Origin: an uncultured Fretibacterium sp.
GTDB lineage: Bacteria > Synergistota > Synergistia > Synergistales > Aminobacteriaceae
Length of the DNA: 7,544 bases
Direction of reading: 5' to 3'
Assembly: GCA_937892105.1 (NCBI GenBank)
Contig: CALAUZ010000005.1
Coordinates: forward strand, 1 to 7,544
The position numbers and the translations under genes are program-made. How positions within the stretch are numbered: the stretch's first letter is position 1; each line of letters opens with the position of its first letter. Below the pieces are notes generated by a model. That model was not told where the DNA came from. It worked only from the letters and a program-made list of their open reading frames with translations, and searched no databases. Of this stretch, positions 6,702 through 7,544 are shown piece after piece.

Positions 6702-7514
6702 ATGAGCATAGCACTTATTGCAGGGGAAGGAATACTGCCTGTTGAGATTGCCCGTAAACTTCAGGAGATACAGGAACATACTCTCATATTTGCGCTGCGT
6801 GATGACCCTGAAACTCTGAGGCCTTATGCCGGAAAACTCGTAAACATGCGAATACCTAATCTAGGCAGGGGGATACGTGAGATTAAGTCTTACGGTTCTG
6901 ACAAGTTAATCATGGCCGGAAGAATACCAAAAAAATTAATATACTGCCTTCCCCTTTTGTTCGACAAACTGAGCCGTTCCGTTCTGAAGAAATCCCTGCG
7001 TGATGATCATTCACTTCTCGGCGCAATAGTGAAAGCCTTTGAGGACGAAAATATTGCGGTTATCCCTTACTGGCAGATAATCCCTGAGTTTATCGCGACA
7101 TCTGGAAAACTCTCGGAACGTTCTCCGACACAGGCAGAGTTCCGCGATGTTGAGTATGGACGCGGGATACTGCGGGTAACATTGCCATGCTCATTCGGCC
7201 AGGCTATATGTGTTGCCGGAGGAGCTGTTGTTGCTGTTGAGGCTATGGAGGGTACAGACAAGATGATACTCCGAGCCGGTGAACTCTCAGGACGCGGCTC
7301 TGTCATTAAGATGATGAAGAAAGGACAGGACATGAGGTATGACCTGCCTACTGTCGGGACAAGGACGCTTGAGAACATGCATAAAGCCGGATTGACATGT
7401 CTCGCTGTTGAAGCCGGAAAGACGTTAATCCTTGAGCCTGAGAAATTCTTTGGGCTTGCTGAAAAATACAATATTGCTATATGGGGGATTGAACATGACA
7501 CAGAAGAAGTTTGA
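6702..7514 (+). CDS. lpxI: UDP-2,3-diacylglucosamine pyrophosphatase LpxI (DUF1009)
   Basis: LpxI hydrolyses UDP-2,3-diacylglucosamine to lipid X plus UMP in lipid A synthesis, replacing LpxH in many bacteria. The 270-residue product has usual length. The N-terminal domain begins IALIAGEGILPVEIARKL and contains MAGRIPK (71-77) and DDHSLLGAIVKAFE (101-114). The C-terminal domain carries the family block KKGQDMRYDLPTVGTRTLEN and AGLTCLAVEAGKTL. Asp214 in RYDLP appears to match the Asp needed for catalysis in the Caulobacter enzyme. The ATG at 6702 is chosen because the family starts just before the IALIAG strand. An in-frame TTG at 6672 would add ten unlikely residues inside the permease gene. 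AGAGGA abuts the ATG and GGAGGG is 18 bases upstream, so initiation may rely on coupling with the permease, which ends 4 bases before. Confidence 0.95.
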   Translation: MSIALIAGEGILPVEIARKLQEIQEHTLIFALRDDPETLRPYAGKLVNMRIPNLGRGIREIKSYGSDKLIMAGRIPKKLIYCLPLLFDKLSRSVLKKSLRDDHSLLGAIVKAFEDENIAVIPYWQIIPEFIATSGKLSERSPTQAEFRDVEYGRGILRVTLPCSFGQAICVAGGAVVAVEAMEGTDKMILRAGELSGRGSVIKMMKKGQDMRYDLPTVGTRTLENMHKAGLTCLAVEAGKTLILEPEKFFGLAEKYNIAIWGIEHDTEEV

Positions 7515-7539
7515 CGTTAATACTCCGTTAACACTGTAA
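7495..7539 (+). CDS. Possible start of the next operon gene, stopped after 14 codons
   Basis: An ATG at 7495 overlaps the end of lpxI by 20 bases and has GGGGG (7483-7487) seven bases upstream, so it looks like a coupled start. It reads MTQKKFDVNTPLTL and then TAA at 7537-7539, five bases before the window ends. This is too short to identify, and does not resemble the start of LpxB, a plausible neighbour. It may be a real short peptide, a gene broken by a sequence-end error, or no gene. Confidence 0.25.
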   Translation: MTQKKFDVNTPLTL

Positions 7540-7544
7540 CTAAC

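Noticed and set aside
7067..7501. 144-codon minus-strand open frame opposite lpxI
   Set aside because: It is fully antisense to a well-supported LpxI and its product has no recognisable features, so it is treated as a chance open frame.

Overview
The window looks like a chromosomal piece of a Gram-negative-type (two-membrane), flagellated bacterium. It carries the start of a flagellar basal-body operon on the minus strand and, diverging from it, an envelope/LPS operon on the plus strand. The pairing of fliE-fliF-fliG with an LptF/LptG permease and LpxI (the DUF1009-type lipid A enzyme) fits a diderm outside the enterobacteria. My best guess is an uncultured gut or rumen Synergistota, an inference from gene content and protein style that has not been checked by any search. 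No mobile genes, rRNA, tRNA or CRISPR are visible.

Layout. Minus strand, reading right to left: fliE (2527-2192), fliF (2184-607), then fliG (from 535, running off the left edge). FliE, the FliF MS-ring and FliG are the first parts of the basal body to assemble, from the export-gate/rod junction to the rotor switch. A hairpin with an eight-T run, resembling an intrinsic terminator, lies between fliF and fliG. About 314 bases (2528-2841) with no gene separate the two operons. This stretch is AT-rich, with T-tracts, a candidate promoter and small dyads.

Plus strand: a secreted DUF4139-family protein (2842-4449), a four-helix membrane protein with a PAS-like and a degenerate GGDEF-like domain (4449-5600), an LptF/LptG-family LPS export permease (5597-6697) and LpxI (6702-7514). 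The first three overlap by 1 and 4 bases, and lpxI follows after 4 bases, so they are almost certainly one transcript with coupled translation. LpxI makes lipid X for lipid A and the permease moves finished LPS out of the inner membrane. The two upstream genes are of unknown function but probably belong to the same envelope job. The catalytically dead GGDEF-like sensor is the most novel-looking gene here.

Both ends look unreliable. The first 25 bases are a perfect inverted copy of bases 75-99 and replace conserved FliG sequence, which points to a fold-back artefact. At the right edge the apparent next gene stops after 14 codons.
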